Positions 55,189 through 64,000 of a stretch of DNA of 64,000 nucleotides are shown in pieces. The notes beneath the pieces were generated by a model, which was not told the origin of the DNA, ran no database searches, and saw only the letters and a program-made list of their open reading frames with translations. Each line of letters opens with the position of its first letter. Within the stretch, counting starts at the first letter, position 1. The stretch is from Helicobacter cetorum. Its GTDB lineage: Bacteria > Campylobacterota > Campylobacteria > Campylobacterales > Helicobacteraceae. A program made the translations under genes and the position numbers. The stretch spans positions 62,001 through 126,000 of the forward strand of contig NZ_FZMR01000002.1 of the NCBI RefSeq assembly GCF_900198405.1, in the 5' to 3' direction.

Positions 55189-55758
55189 TTAAAACAAATA
55201 GCTATAAGACGCACTAATAAAAACACTGCTGAGGTAGCTAGAATGCTTGAAAATATTCCTCGTTTTTAAAAAAGGAATTTTAACTCCAAGCTCTATGCGA
55301 TGATGCACTTCAATCGTGCTACCTACGCCAACATTCACCAAGCCATTATAGCCCATAAAAGAGCCATTTTCGGAGCTTAAGCGGATATTTTGCTCAAAAT
55401 ACCCTACCCCAAGCCCAGCATACACGCCAAAGCTATATTTTTTATAAGTGTAAAAATCGCTTAGAACATCAGCATTCAAACTCAACAAAGAAGTTACAAT
55501 CGTATTAAATGCTGTCGGTTTAATCGCCATAAGATAAGAAAAATCCCCCCTCAAAGCCAAGTATTTTAAAAACGCATATTGATAACCCCCCTTAGCTCCC
55601 CATAAAAACGCCGTATAAGAAGAATTAGGGGTGGCTTTTGGGATTGTCTCAATGGGAGCTAAACCCACATTAGCCCCTAAATAAATCTGGCTATTCTTAG
55701 GCTCAAACGCCTCTAATAAGCTAATCATTAAAGCAAGAATTAAATAAATCTTTTTCAT
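55189..55758 (-). CDS. Small outer-membrane protein (HP0608-like)
   Basis: A 189-residue barrel with signal peptide MKKIYLILALMISLLEA, strand segments such as YLGANVGLAPIETIPKA, FGVYAGLGVGYFEQN and HRIELGVKIPFL, and the C-terminal ISASYSYLF. The size fits an eight-strand barrel. It overlaps hefC by four bases and thus belongs to the efflux operon; its role there is unknown. Confidence 0.75.
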   Translation of the reverse strand: MKKIYLILALMISLLEAFEPKNSQIYLGANVGLAPIETIPKATPNSSYTAFLWGAKGGYQYAFLKYLALRGDFSYLMAIKPTAFNTIVTSLLSLNADVLSDFYTYKKYSFGVYAGLGVGYFEQNIRLSSENGSFMGYNGLVNVGVGSTIEVHHRIELGVKIPFLKTRNIFKHSSYLSSVFISASYSYLF

Positions 55759-58700
55759 TGTAAGGTTTTTTGACTTTGATAAAAGCGTTTAATCTTATCA
55801 TCTACAGGAGCAAGTAAACGATAAAAAATTGGCACAATAAGCAAGCTTAATACCATAGACACCATAAGCCCCCCACTCATAGCAATCCCAATAGGAGACT
55901 TCATAGCAGCTCCATCACCTACCGCTAAAGCTAGGGGCAACATGCCAAAAACCATCGCAATCGTAGTCATTAAAATTGGTCTTAAACGAGTCTCGCCTGC
56001 ATATAAAATCGCCTCCTGAATGCTTTTACCCTTTTTACGCTCTTCATTCGCCACATCAATTAAAAGCGTGGCGTTCTTTCCTACCATACCAATAAGCAAG
56101 ATTAAGCCCATCATAGAAAACATGCTTAATGGTTGATGAGCAATAGCTAGAGCAAAAAACGCCCCCGAAAAGCTCAAAGGCATGGTAATCATAATAATTA
56201 ATGGCTCTAAAATAGATTCATATAATGCAGCTAAAATCATATAAATTAGCACAAACGCTGTAGCTAAAGCAATGATAAATTCTGCACCGGTTTCTTTGGC
56301 GTTATTAGCCTCTCCTGTAAAGCTATAATTCGCTCCTTCAACAAGCCATTCTTTGGAATGCTTAGTAACTTGTTTTAAAACTTCTCCCAAAGACACCTTA
56401 GCACTTTTATTAGGACTAGCAAACACGGTGATACTACGCTCCCGATTATAGCGAGTGATATTAGAAGCACTAATAGTTTCTTTAACTTCAACTAAAGCAT
56501 CTATAAACATCAATTTATTGTATTTATTACGCACCTGTAAGCGCTTGATGTCTTCTACAGACACTCGTTTATTATCTGGCACACGAATGATAATATCATA
56601 CTCCTTGCCATTTTCTTTAAAATAGCTCGCTTGATTTTCGCCTGAAAAAGCGGAGCTTACAACCGCTGAAATCGCTTGAGCACTCACGCCGTATTTATTG
56701 GCGTTTTGTCTTAAGATTTTTAATTGGATTTGTGGCTGTGAATCGCTTGTGCTAGTGTGATAATTTTCAACCTTACCTTTTAATTCAGGACTTTCTAATA
56801 AGAATTTTTTCAAATTCGCTACACTCTTATTGACGATTTCTTGCGAAGGTGCAAAAACAAAGACTTGAAAAGGCGAGCTATCCCCCCCGCCTAACAAAGG
56901 AATATCTGAAAAATTAATACTAAGCATATCTTTAGCCTCTGGCATGCTGTCTAACTCTTTACGCAATTCTTTCATAATTTTAAATTGGTCTAAAGAACGC
57001 TCTTTAAGAGGCTTAAGTTGCACAAAAATCTTAGCCTTAAAAGGACTTTTAATGCTCCCATAGCCCACTTGTAAGGTGGTAAAATCTACATAAGGCTTTT
57101 TTTCAATTACTTTTTGAAAGGCTTGGGTTTTATTGACCATATAATCAATACTTACGCCCGGACTTGCTTTAAGCCATACATTAAACTTCCCTCTATCTTC
57201 TTTTAGCATAAAATCCATGCCTAGCTTAGAGGCTACAAAAAGAGAGCCTATAAAAACTATAACCACAGCTAAAAACACAATAAGTTTATGCCCTAAAACC
57301 CATTGCAATAAAGAAACATAGCGAGTCTCTAAAGCCTTAAAAAAAGGTTCGCTCCAATGATAAAAACGAGATTGCTTTGGGCTTACCACAATAGAGCTTA
57401 CCATAGGAATTATCGTAACGACCACCACATACGATAAGGCTATTGCTAAAGCCACCGTAATCCCAAAACTCTCAAAAAAGCGCCCAATGATACCTTTCAT
57501 ATTCCCTATAGGCACAAACACAGAGAGCAACATCGCAGAAATCGCTACGACCGCAAAACCAATTTCTCTCACTCCCTCATAACTTGCTGTGCGTTTATCC
57601 ATGCCCATTTCTAATTTTTTATGGATATTTTCAATGATAACAATCGCATCATCAATGATAATGCCTATCGCTAGAGTTAAGGCTACCATAGTAAGCATGT
57701 TTAAGGAAAAACCCATCCATTGAATGAGAGCAAAAGTCCCCATAATAGAAATAGGAATAGAAATCGCTGAAACTAAAGTAATCGTGCCATTACGCAAGAA
57801 AATAAACACCACTAAAACCGCTAAAATCCCCCCTAAAATCAAGTCAAACTTAACATCTTCAATAGAAGTGCGGATATAAGTTGTCGTATCCATAAAAGGT
57901 GTGATCTCATACCCCGGACTGACTTCTTGGAGATGCTTAAGCTCTTTATAGACATGATCTACAATTTCAATTTCATTGGATCCGGCAATTTTTTGAATTT
58001 CTAGTATCACTCCGGGCTTGTGTGCAAAGCTTGCAAAAGTGGTGTTCTCTTGCAGTCCTACTTCTACCTTAGCAATATCAGCTAAACGCACATGATTAGC
58101 CACTTGAATGTTTTTTACATCAGCAATCGTATAACTATTCGCATTGACTAAAATAGCTAGTTCTTTTTGGTCATTAACAACACGCCCCCCATCCACTTCT
58201 AAGTTTTCTGTTTTTAACACATTATAAAGCTCACTATAAGTTACGCCATATTTATTCATTAAAGTGGGGTCAGCATAAATTCTAATTTGCTTTTCTCTAA
58301 AACCATTGAGTTGCACACCCCCCACTCCATAAATCTTTTGTAGCATGGGTTTAATGACATTTTTAGCATGGTCATTAATAGTGGCAATAGGCACACTCTC
58401 ACTGCTTATAAAAAGCGAGATAATCGCATCTGAGTTGGTATCAAACTTATCAATAGAGGGCTTTTGAATATTTGGGTCATTAAAACGCACTGAAGAAACT
58501 TTATTGATAATATCATTCAGTGCTTCATCTTTAGGCTTTTCTAGCTCAAATTCAATCGCAACCATGCTAATATTTCTAGCGCTATTAGAAGTAACCTTTT
58601 TAATCCCATCAACCCCCATGACCGCCTCTTCAATCTTATCGGTTACTTTACTTTCTATAATCTCAGCGCTAGCCCCCGGATACAAGGTGTTAACCACCAC

Positions 58701-58826
58701 AATAGGAATGTCAATATTTGGAAAAAGGGCGATACTAAGCTTTTTAAAGCCCATGGTTCCAAAAAATACAATCGCAAGAGCAAACATCAAAGTCGTAATA
58801 GGACGATTAATTGCTACTTTATACAT
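55755..58826 (-). CDS. hefC: RND efflux pump inner-membrane transporter HefC
   Basis: Proton-driven AcrB/HAE1-type pump of the HefABC tripartite system, linked in H. pylori to multidrug and bile-salt resistance. The 1023 residues have 12 helices, the N-terminal PITTLMFALAIVFFGTMGFKKL, the proton-relay Asp pair in TLAIGIIIDDAIVIIENI and the C-terminal GMVGKNATLLID segment. Complete. It lies 13 bases after hefB. Confidence 0.95.
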   Translation of the reverse strand: MYKVAINRPITTLMFALAIVFFGTMGFKKLSIALFPNIDIPIVVVNTLYPGASAEIIESKVTDKIEEAVMGVDGIKKVTSNSARNISMVAIEFELEKPKDEALNDIINKVSSVRFNDPNIQKPSIDKFDTNSDAIISLFISSESVPIATINDHAKNVIKPMLQKIYGVGGVQLNGFREKQIRIYADPTLMNKYGVTYSELYNVLKTENLEVDGGRVVNDQKELAILVNANSYTIADVKNIQVANHVRLADIAKVEVGLQENTTFASFAHKPGVILEIQKIAGSNEIEIVDHVYKELKHLQEVSPGYEITPFMDTTTYIRTSIEDVKFDLILGGILAVLVVFIFLRNGTITLVSAISIPISIMGTFALIQWMGFSLNMLTMVALTLAIGIIIDDAIVIIENIHKKLEMGMDKRTASYEGVREIGFAVVAISAMLLSVFVPIGNMKGIIGRFFESFGITVALAIALSYVVVVTIIPMVSSIVVSPKQSRFYHWSEPFFKALETRYVSLLQWVLGHKLIVFLAVVIVFIGSLFVASKLGMDFMLKEDRGKFNVWLKASPGVSIDYMVNKTQAFQKVIEKKPYVDFTTLQVGYGSIKSPFKAKIFVQLKPLKERSLDQFKIMKELRKELDSMPEAKDMLSINFSDIPLLGGGDSSPFQVFVFAPSQEIVNKSVANLKKFLLESPELKGKVENYHTSTSDSQPQIQLKILRQNANKYGVSAQAISAVVSSAFSGENQASYFKENGKEYDIIIRVPDNKRVSVEDIKRLQVRNKYNKLMFIDALVEVKETISASNITRYNRERSITVFASPNKSAKVSLGEVLKQVTKHSKEWLVEGANYSFTGEANNAKETGAEFIIALATAFVLIYMILAALYESILEPLIIMITMPLSFSGAFFALAIAHQPLSMFSMMGLILLIGMVGKNATLLIDVANEERKKGKSIQEAILYAGETRLRPILMTTIAMVFGMLPLALAVGDGAAMKSPIGIAMSGGLMVSMVLSLLIVPIFYRLLAPVDDKIKRFYQSQKTLQ

Positions 58827-58839
58827 GGCTTAATACTTT

Positions 58840-59553
58840 CTATTTGTGGTTTTTAACTTGGATAAACCCATCGCCAAAAAGCCCTACTGCCATATTACTA
58901 GGTGCTAGAGCCTCTGCACTCACTTTTCTAGTATCTTCATCAATAGCCGGATAAATCTTAGTGATTTTAGTCTCATATTTTTTAGAATCCCCATCTATAG
59001 AATAAGTGAAAGTATCCCCTACTTTCACTTCATTGATATATTTAGAGTCAAATTCTAAGACAAGCTTTTTTTGATGGCTAATCAGTCTTAAAAGCACGGT
59101 GTTATTCGCATTTACCCCTTCGCCCACTTGAATGTTTTTACTCGCTACTACGCCATCAAAAGGGGCTCTTAAAATAGTTTTATCTAACATAGAAAGTGAA
59201 AAAGCATAATCAGATTCTAAACGCTTATAATCCGCCTTATAGCGTTCTAAAGTGTTTCTATCTACAGCACCACCTATTTTGTTATAACGCTCGTATTGTT
59301 TTTTAGCAAAAGCTAATTGCTGTTCAATAGAATTGCTTTGGGCTTGTTTATCTTGGTTATATAATAGTAGTAATACTTCATCTTTTTTAACCACACTCCC
59401 TTCAGTAACTCTAATCACATTCACAATGCCATAACTATCCAAAGTCAGTTTAGAGTCTTGCATGGCTTTCACATTAAAGACAGCATACACCTCTTCACTA
59501 GCTTGCAAATATAAAAAACTCAAGCATAGCCCTATTAAAAATTTTTGTATCAT
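58840..59553 (-). CDS. hefB: RND efflux periplasmic adaptor HefB
   Basis: Membrane-fusion protein bridging HefC and HefA. The 237 residues begin with a signal peptide (about 1-19), a lipoyl-like half (VNVIRVTEGSVVKKDEVLLLLYNQD), a short alpha-hairpin and DGVVASKNIQVGEGVNANNTV. It is short for the family, as in H. pylori. Confidence 0.92.
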   Translation of the reverse strand: MIQKFLIGLCLSFLYLQASEEVYAVFNVKAMQDSKLTLDSYGIVNVIRVTEGSVVKKDEVLLLLYNQDKQAQSNSIEQQLAFAKKQYERYNKIGGAVDRNTLERYKADYKRLESDYAFSLSMLDKTILRAPFDGVVASKNIQVGEGVNANNTVLLRLISHQKKLVLEFDSKYINEVKVGDTFTYSIDGDSKKYETKITKIYPAIDEDTRKVSAEALAPSNMAVGLFGDGFIQVKNHK

Positions 59554-59567
59554 TTTATCCCTCTAAA

Positions 59568-61073
59568 TTAATGCACATAATCTTGTATCTTATGCCCACT
59601 ATAAAAAATATAATTTGCTTTTTGCATTTCATAATTGTTCAAAGCCATGTTGTAAGCCACTTCTGCATCAAAGCGGGTGCTTAAGCCCCTTAAATAAGTG
59701 GTAAAGTCCACTAAATTTGCATCGTATTTCTTTTTGATATTCATAAAAGAAAGATTGGCTGATTGTAAGCTTGCTTTAGAAGATTCAATTTTAGCTCGTG
59801 CAATTTCAAGCGACTTTCTATAAAGCTGTTCGTCTTTTTCTTGCTCTAGCTTTTTATAAGCCAAATTCTTTTCACTTGCTAATTGTCCTAATAAAATAGA
59901 CTGCTTTTGCAAAGATAGTCCTATATCATCAAAGATTTTTAAGCTCACAGTAACCCCGGCGGTGTTTTGCTGCCCCGGATAGAAGTTCCCTAAACGCCCT
60001 AACGCATAAGCAGGCTTTTGAATCCAATAAAGCCATGAGTCATATAAATCCACGGTAGGATAGTAGTTGAGCTGTTTATTTTGGTATTTGAGCGCGACAA
60101 TTTGCTCTCTTAAAGAAACTAAATCTTGGCGTTCTCTTAGTTGTAAATTAGGAGTATCAATGGTAGTTTTTTTCAAATTTTCTATGTTTAAATTGGTTAG
60201 ATATTCTAAAGTCAAGCGGTTTTGTTCTAAGGCAAACTGCACATCTAAAATATCGTATTCACTCAAGCTCCCTTGAGCTTTCAAACTTTGTAAATCATCA
60301 ATAGTAGTTAGCCCTTCATCATAGAGCTTAGAAACCCTTTTAATATCTGTTTTAATCTGCTCTAATTTTTTTTGTAAAGCAATCACACGAGCGAGATTAT
60401 TAAAATATTGATAGTATTGTTGCACCACTTGCAAATACACACTTTGGCGCGTGTATTCTAAATTAGCCACGCTAGAGCGATAGCTTGCAGATTTTTCTCT
60501 CACATTATTCACATTACTAAAACCATTAAAAACATTTAATTTAACTTGTGCTTGTAATTGTTGGGTGTTATAACGCTTAAATTCTGGGGTATCTCTATTT
60601 TCATTTTTAAAATTATAGTGCATATCAAAAGTAGGCAAAAACATCGCTTTTGAAATAGTATGGTTTTTCATCGCTTGCTTAACATTCATTTCTTGGGCTT
60701 GCAAACTAAGATTAGTTGTAGCCCCCTTAAGCAATTCATAAAGCCCTAAAGCGACTTTATGACTTCTTTCATGGTATCTAGCAATTTCTTTAGTAATGCT
60801 AGAGGCTACAGGAGTATCAATTTGTTTCAAAGGCAAAAAACCTTGAGAATCATTGGGGGTGTTAAACAATGTATTATTAGATAAATCCTTAGGGTTAACT
60901 AAGCTCAAATTCTTATGATTATATTCTTTTAAAATTTGCTTAATTTCTTGGGGAGATTTAGATTGCGACATGATAGAAATCTCGTTTTCTAAAGAATCGC
61001 CTTTAGGGTCTTTAGCTAACAAACAAATACCTAAAACTCCCAATAAACCAATATATCTTATCATTACATTCAT
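59568..61073 (-). CDS. hefA: TolC-like outer-membrane efflux channel HefA
   Basis: Outer-membrane exit duct of the pump. The 501 residues have a signal sequence (about 1-20, MIRYIGLLGVLGICLLA) and two TolC repeats rich in long helices (YLQVVQQYYQYFNNLARVIALQKKLEQ; ASLQSANLSFMNIKKKYDANLVDFTTYL). ATG at 61073 follows AGGGGTC. It starts eight bases after hemE. Confidence 0.92.
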   Translation of the reverse strand: MNVMIRYIGLLGVLGICLLAKDPKGDSLENEISIMSQSKSPQEIKQILKEYNHKNLSLVNPKDLSNNTLFNTPNDSQGFLPLKQIDTPVASSITKEIARYHERSHKVALGLYELLKGATTNLSLQAQEMNVKQAMKNHTISKAMFLPTFDMHYNFKNENRDTPEFKRYNTQQLQAQVKLNVFNGFSNVNNVREKSASYRSSVANLEYTRQSVYLQVVQQYYQYFNNLARVIALQKKLEQIKTDIKRVSKLYDEGLTTIDDLQSLKAQGSLSEYDILDVQFALEQNRLTLEYLTNLNIENLKKTTIDTPNLQLRERQDLVSLREQIVALKYQNKQLNYYPTVDLYDSWLYWIQKPAYALGRLGNFYPGQQNTAGVTVSLKIFDDIGLSLQKQSILLGQLASEKNLAYKKLEQEKDEQLYRKSLEIARAKIESSKASLQSANLSFMNIKKKYDANLVDFTTYLRGLSTRFDAEVAYNMALNNYEMQKANYIFYSGHKIQDYVH

Positions 61074-61081
61074 AAAGACCC

Positions 61082-62104
61082 CTATCGCTTAGATTTACTA
61101 CGCACCAATTCCACTAAATACTTAGCATTTTCTCTAGGCAAATCCGGTAACATTCCATGCCCTAAATTAAAAATATGCCCCTTATTGTTCATAATTTTTA
61201 AAATTTTTTCAACCCCTTCTTCTAAGGCACTTTTATCATAAAGGCGTGTAGGCTCTAAATTCCCTTGCAAAACATACTTATCGCCTAAAATTTTCTTTGC
61301 CATTTCTAAAGGAGTGCTCCAATCCACTCCAAATACATCAAATTCCCCATCTATGCTATCTAAAAACCCACAAATCCCTTTAGGAAAAAGAATTACTGGA
61401 ATGTGTGGATAGCGTTTTTTAAGCTCTTTAGAAATTTTTTTCATATAATGCCAACTAAACTTTAAATAAACTTCTTTTTCTAAGGCATTTGCCCATGAGT
61501 CAAAGACCATAACCGCATTAACCCCTGCTTGAATTTGAAGACTTAAATACTCTATTAATTCTGTGCTTAATTTTTCTAAAAGAGCATGCAAAACTTTAGG
61601 CTCGCTATAGAGCATTTTCTTACTTTTAGCATAAGTTTTACTCCCTTCACCTTCTATCATGTAAGTCGCTAGTGTCCAAGGCGAACCACAAAAACCTATC
61701 AAGGCTTTATCTTTAGAAAGTTTTTTACGAGTTTGAGAGATAGTATCATAAACATAATTGAGTTGCTTGTATGCTCCTACTCTTAGATTTTCTACGCTTT
61801 TTAAATCCGTGATGGTTTGTAAAAAATGCGGTCCTTTTGTAGGGATAAATTCCAAATCTAAGCCCATTTCTAAAGGCACAACTAAAATATCACTGAATAA
61901 AATGGCGGCATCCACATCTAAAATTTCTACCGGCTGTAAGGTAACTTCCATAGCTAAATCACTATTTTTACACAACTCTAAAAAACTCCCCGCTTTTTTG
62001 CGAGTCTCTTGATATTCACTTAAATAACGCCCAGCTTGTCTCATCATCCAAATGGGTGTGTAGGGTGTTTCTTTCTTAAAACATGCATCAATAAAAATCA
62101 TCAT
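61082..62104 (-). CDS. hemE: Uroporphyrinogen III decarboxylase
   Basis: Haem pathway enzyme converting uroporphyrinogen III to coproporphyrinogen III. The 340 residues show [12 protein letters not shown] (signature), [26 protein letters not shown] and [12 protein letters not shown]. First gene before hefABC with which it seems co-transcribed; the ATG follows AAGGATTT. Confidence 0.95.
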   Translation of the reverse strand: MMIFIDACFKKETPYTPIWMMRQAGRYLSEYQETRKKAGSFLELCKNSDLAMEVTLQPVEILDVDAAILFSDILVVPLEMGLDLEFIPTKGPHFLQTITDLKSVENLRVGAYKQLNYVYDTISQTRKKLSKDKALIGFCGSPWTLATYMIEGEGSKTYAKSKKMLYSEPKVLHALLEKLSTELIEYLSLQIQAGVNAVMVFDSWANALEKEVYLKFSWHYMKKISKELKKRYPHIPVILFPKGICGFLDSIDGEFDVFGVDWSTPLEMAKKILGDKYVLQGNLEPTRLYDKSALEEGVEKILKIMNNKGHIFNLGHGMLPDLPRENAKYLVELVRSKSKR

Positions 62105-62159
62105 AAATCCTTAATTATTTATCTATTGTTATCTTTGTAGTTAATTCTCAAAAAGTATT

Positions 62160-62783
62160 TTATCCTAAAAATTTAGTAAAATCATAAAATGTAAAGGTTA
62201 TTCCTATGGAATAAATGTCTAGTCTTGGTGTGCCAAAAGCCTTAGAAAACTTGCTTTGGATAAAATAAAAAGGGATAGCCCCTCGTGCCTCAACGCTCAA
62301 GCCAAAATTTTTAGCCACATTAAAAAACACCCCAATAGTTCCTACGGCTGATTGGATATTATATTGGTGTTTATCCATTTTTACCCCTAAAATTTGGAGT
62401 TGATACCCTAATGAAATTCTAGGAATTACCCACCCTTTAAAAAGCCTCACCCCAGCTACAAATCCTGTGCTTAAAAAATACGACCCACCCATTGCTGAAT
62501 CTAAATATCCCCCTAGCAAGAACTTCTTTTTTATAACACGCCCCGCACTAAAACCCAACGAAAAATCATCGTATTGCTTTTTTATCCAAATAGGAGGACG
62601 ATTTTTAGGGCGTATAGGAGCAGATTTTACAGACTGAACATGCTGATAAAGATACCCTATTTTAAGCATGCCAAAATATTTTTTTGTCGGCTCTAAAGGC
62701 TTAAAAAAACCTAACGAATGGCTATCGGCTAATAACGACTTTGTTAAGCCCAACACCACTAAGATTTTAAGAAAAAAAGACAT
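62160..62783 (-). CDS. Putative outer-membrane protein (HP0603-like)
   Basis: A 207-residue exported protein: signal peptide (about 1-19, MSFFLKILVVLGLTKSLLA), then strand-rich sequence (FGMLKIGYLYQHVQSVKS, FSLGFSAGRVIKKKFLLGGYL, VRLFKGWVIPRISLGYQL, FGLSVEARGAIPFYFI) ending in aromatic YSIGITFTFYDF. It probably forms a small barrel. One base after the magIII stop. Confidence 0.65.
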   Translation of the reverse strand: MSFFLKILVVLGLTKSLLADSHSLGFFKPLEPTKKYFGMLKIGYLYQHVQSVKSAPIRPKNRPPIWIKKQYDDFSLGFSAGRVIKKKFLLGGYLDSAMGGSYFLSTGFVAGVRLFKGWVIPRISLGYQLQILGVKMDKHQYNIQSAVGTIGVFFNVAKNFGLSVEARGAIPFYFIQSKFSKAFGTPRLDIYSIGITFTFYDFTKFLG

Positions 62784-62784
62784 T

Positions 62785-63441
62785 TTAAAATTTTAAATCT
62801 AATTTTCGCTTAGAAAATTCTACAATTTTTCCATGAAATCTCGCATAAAGCTCTGCTAAAGAAATAGGTTTTTCATAGAGTGCTGAGGCATTTTTTAGAT
62901 TTTCTTCAACACCTTTCATAAAAAAATTCTGCAATTCATCATAATCTTCTATTTCTATGCCTAATTTTTTTAAAAATAAATAAGTGTATTTATCCACTAC
63001 CATCACTTCTCTAGCACACACATAGCAAAGAATCACATCCGCACTTTCTTTACCAATGCCCTTTTGATTTAAAAGCCACTCTCTAGTTACTTCTTTTTTA
63101 AAATTTTCAAAATTTTTAAAGTCTTTCAAAATATTTTCACTCAAACTAATGATTCGTTTTGCCTTTTGGTTATAAAACCCGCTAGGGCGGATACGCTCTT
63201 TAAGGTTGATAGGCTCAATACAAGCAATTTTTTTAAGATTATTTTCATCATCACTTTCTAAAATAAGAGCGTTTTTTAGATTTTCTAAAGATTTTAAAAC
63301 ATTCTCAAATTTTGTATTTTGCGTTAAAATCGCCCCAATTAAAGTCTCAAAGCTATAAGCGTTAGGCCACCAAACAAGAGGGGTATTTTCTAATAAATTT
63401 AAATTTTTTAAAGCTTTTAGAATATCAAAACTATCTAACAT
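62785..63441 (-). CDS. magIII: 3-methyladenine DNA glycosylase MagIII
   Basis: Removes alkylated purines; a helix-hairpin-helix glycosylase of the endonuclease III superfamily without iron-sulfur cluster. The frame opens at 63513, but ATG at 63441 gives MLDSFDILKAL and 218 residues, the length of the studied H. pylori enzyme. Seen: NQKGIGKESADVILCYV (HhH), VVDKYTYLFLKKLG with catalytic Asp, and LWPNAY-like WWPNAYSFETLIGAILTQ. No C-terminal Cys cluster. Confidence 0.92.
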   Translation of the reverse strand: MLDSFDILKALKNLNLLENTPLVWWPNAYSFETLIGAILTQNTKFENVLKSLENLKNALILESDDENNLKKIACIEPINLKERIRPSGFYNQKAKRIISLSENILKDFKNFENFKKEVTREWLLNQKGIGKESADVILCYVCAREVMVVDKYTYLFLKKLGIEIEDYDELQNFFMKGVEENLKNASALYEKPISLAELYARFHGKIVEFSKRKLDLKF

Positions 63442-63510
63442 CAAAAACCGCCTACTACAGAAAAAAGAAAATAAAAGGTATTTTATAGCAAAAAGAAGTA
63501 AAAATGAAAA

Positions 63511-63540
63511 CAAAAAGCCAATGCCTTAAAAGCATTAGCT
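63511..63540 (-). terminator. Intrinsic terminator of flaA
   Basis: On minus AGCTAATGC (63540-63532) pairs with GCATTGGCT (63524-63516), nine pairs with one G-U, seven-base loop, then TTTTTG. It closes the flagellin transcript 23 bases after the stop. Confidence 0.8.
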
Positions 63541-63562
63541 CCATACAAATATCCTCTTAAAA

Positions 63563-64000
63563 CTATGTTAAAAGCCTTAAGATATTTTGCTGAACGGTGT
63601 TAGCCTGACTCATCGCATAGCTACCAGATTGTGCCAAAATGTTATTTTTATTAAAGTTAGCGCTCTCATCAGCAAAGTCTACATCTCTAATTTGAGATTC
63701 AGCAGCTTTTACATTCACTTGAGTGATACTGATGTTATTTACGGTGCTAATCATTTGATTTTGTACAGAACCTAAATCAGAACGCACTTTATCTAGCATC
63801 TTCATAGCTGACTCAGCGACATCCATAACCACCATCGCACCCCTTAAGGTCGTAACTCCAGCTCCCAAACTATGATTGCCACTAGCAATGACAGCGTTAT
63901 AGTTTGCACCACTTGCTGATTTAACATTGGCGTTAAAGTTTCCTGTAACATCGCGCAAATTTACTGTGGTTTCTGCCACTTGATTTTGCCCAAAGCCAAT
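63563..64000 (-). CDS. flaA: Flagellin A, C-terminal part (5' end outside window)
   Basis: Major filament subunit. The visible 145 codons, open to the right edge, start [18 protein letters not shown] and end with the conserved D0 helix: [43 protein letters not shown]. The start shown by internal GTG at 63979 is not real. Followed by a strong terminator. Promoter (sigma28 in H. pylori) is outside the window. Confidence 0.95.
   Translation of the reverse strand: MGFGQNQVAETTVNLRDVTGNFNANVKSASGANYNAVIASGNHSLGAGVTTLRGAMVVMDVAESAMKMLDKVRSDLGSVQNQMISTVNNISITQVNVKAAESQIRDVDFADESANFNKNNILAQSGSYAMSQANTVQQNILRLLT

Overview
The window is a 64 kb stretch of a low-GC, gene-dense chromosome from a gastric Helicobacter close to H. 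pylori. Gene content, protein identity and local order match remembered H. pylori blocks: oorDABC, nth-fliN-fliO, the Kdo-hydrolase genes, folD-lepB, fabG-acpP-fabF-accA, rsmH, hopE-uvrA, hemE-hefABC, magIII-flaA. It is not H. pylori itself. It carries chemoreceptors, a possible tRNA selenation enzyme and a nuclease-bearing island that I do not remember from that species. A relative such as H. cetorum is my best guess, made without a database search.

Layout. 1-2834 (-): 2-oxoglutarate:acceptor oxidoreductase oorD-A-B-C; oorC runs off the left edge. 3037-7768: mltG diverges from, and overlaps, a large AsmA-like gene, followed by a small FeoA-domain gene and nth. 7853-10051: fliN, fliO and a TonB-like gene. 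10065-15806: pyrC, the two-subunit Kdo hydrolase, an LtaS/EptA-type membrane sulfatase-fold protein and mnmH. 15880-23954: housekeeping genes (folD, lepB, an M50 protease, rpiB, apt, dedA, pepA, ychF) ending in a radical SAM gene whose only sensible start is ATC. 23951-28368: a permease, dapF, a DUF417 membrane protein behind a Fur-like box, a ribbon-helix-helix regulator and an outer-membrane protein. 28512-32349: rpsU, then the fatty-acid genes fabG, acpP, fabF and accA.

32350-41930 is the accessory region: long AT-rich gaps, a SulP transporter without STAS domain, gene remnants, and a minus-strand island (34935-40179) with a PD-(D/E)XK nuclease, two small helical proteins, a 563-residue repeat protein and a UDG-like protein. 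Two of these genes lie behind near-identical leaders containing a (GA)9/(TC)9 tract and a GGGGTT/AACCCC stem. The nuclease C-terminus resembles the repeat unit of the 563-residue protein, so the island looks like one functional system, perhaps defence. Two copies of a hairpin-SD element (32.6 and 41.85 kb) and a C13 tract flank it.

41937-50197 returns to conserved genes (ftsL-like, rsmH, hopE, uvrA) with an inserted haem-binding chemoreceptor and an EptA-like protein lacking a metal-ligand Glu. 50363-53458 holds a PAS protein plus soluble chemoreceptor pair and an outer-membrane/periplasmic pair. 53472-55188 is an AT-rich pair (cysteine hydrolase and membrane protein) attached to the end of the hemE-hefABC operon. 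The window ends with magIII and the 3' part of flaA. No tRNA, rRNA, insertion sequence or CRISPR array was seen.
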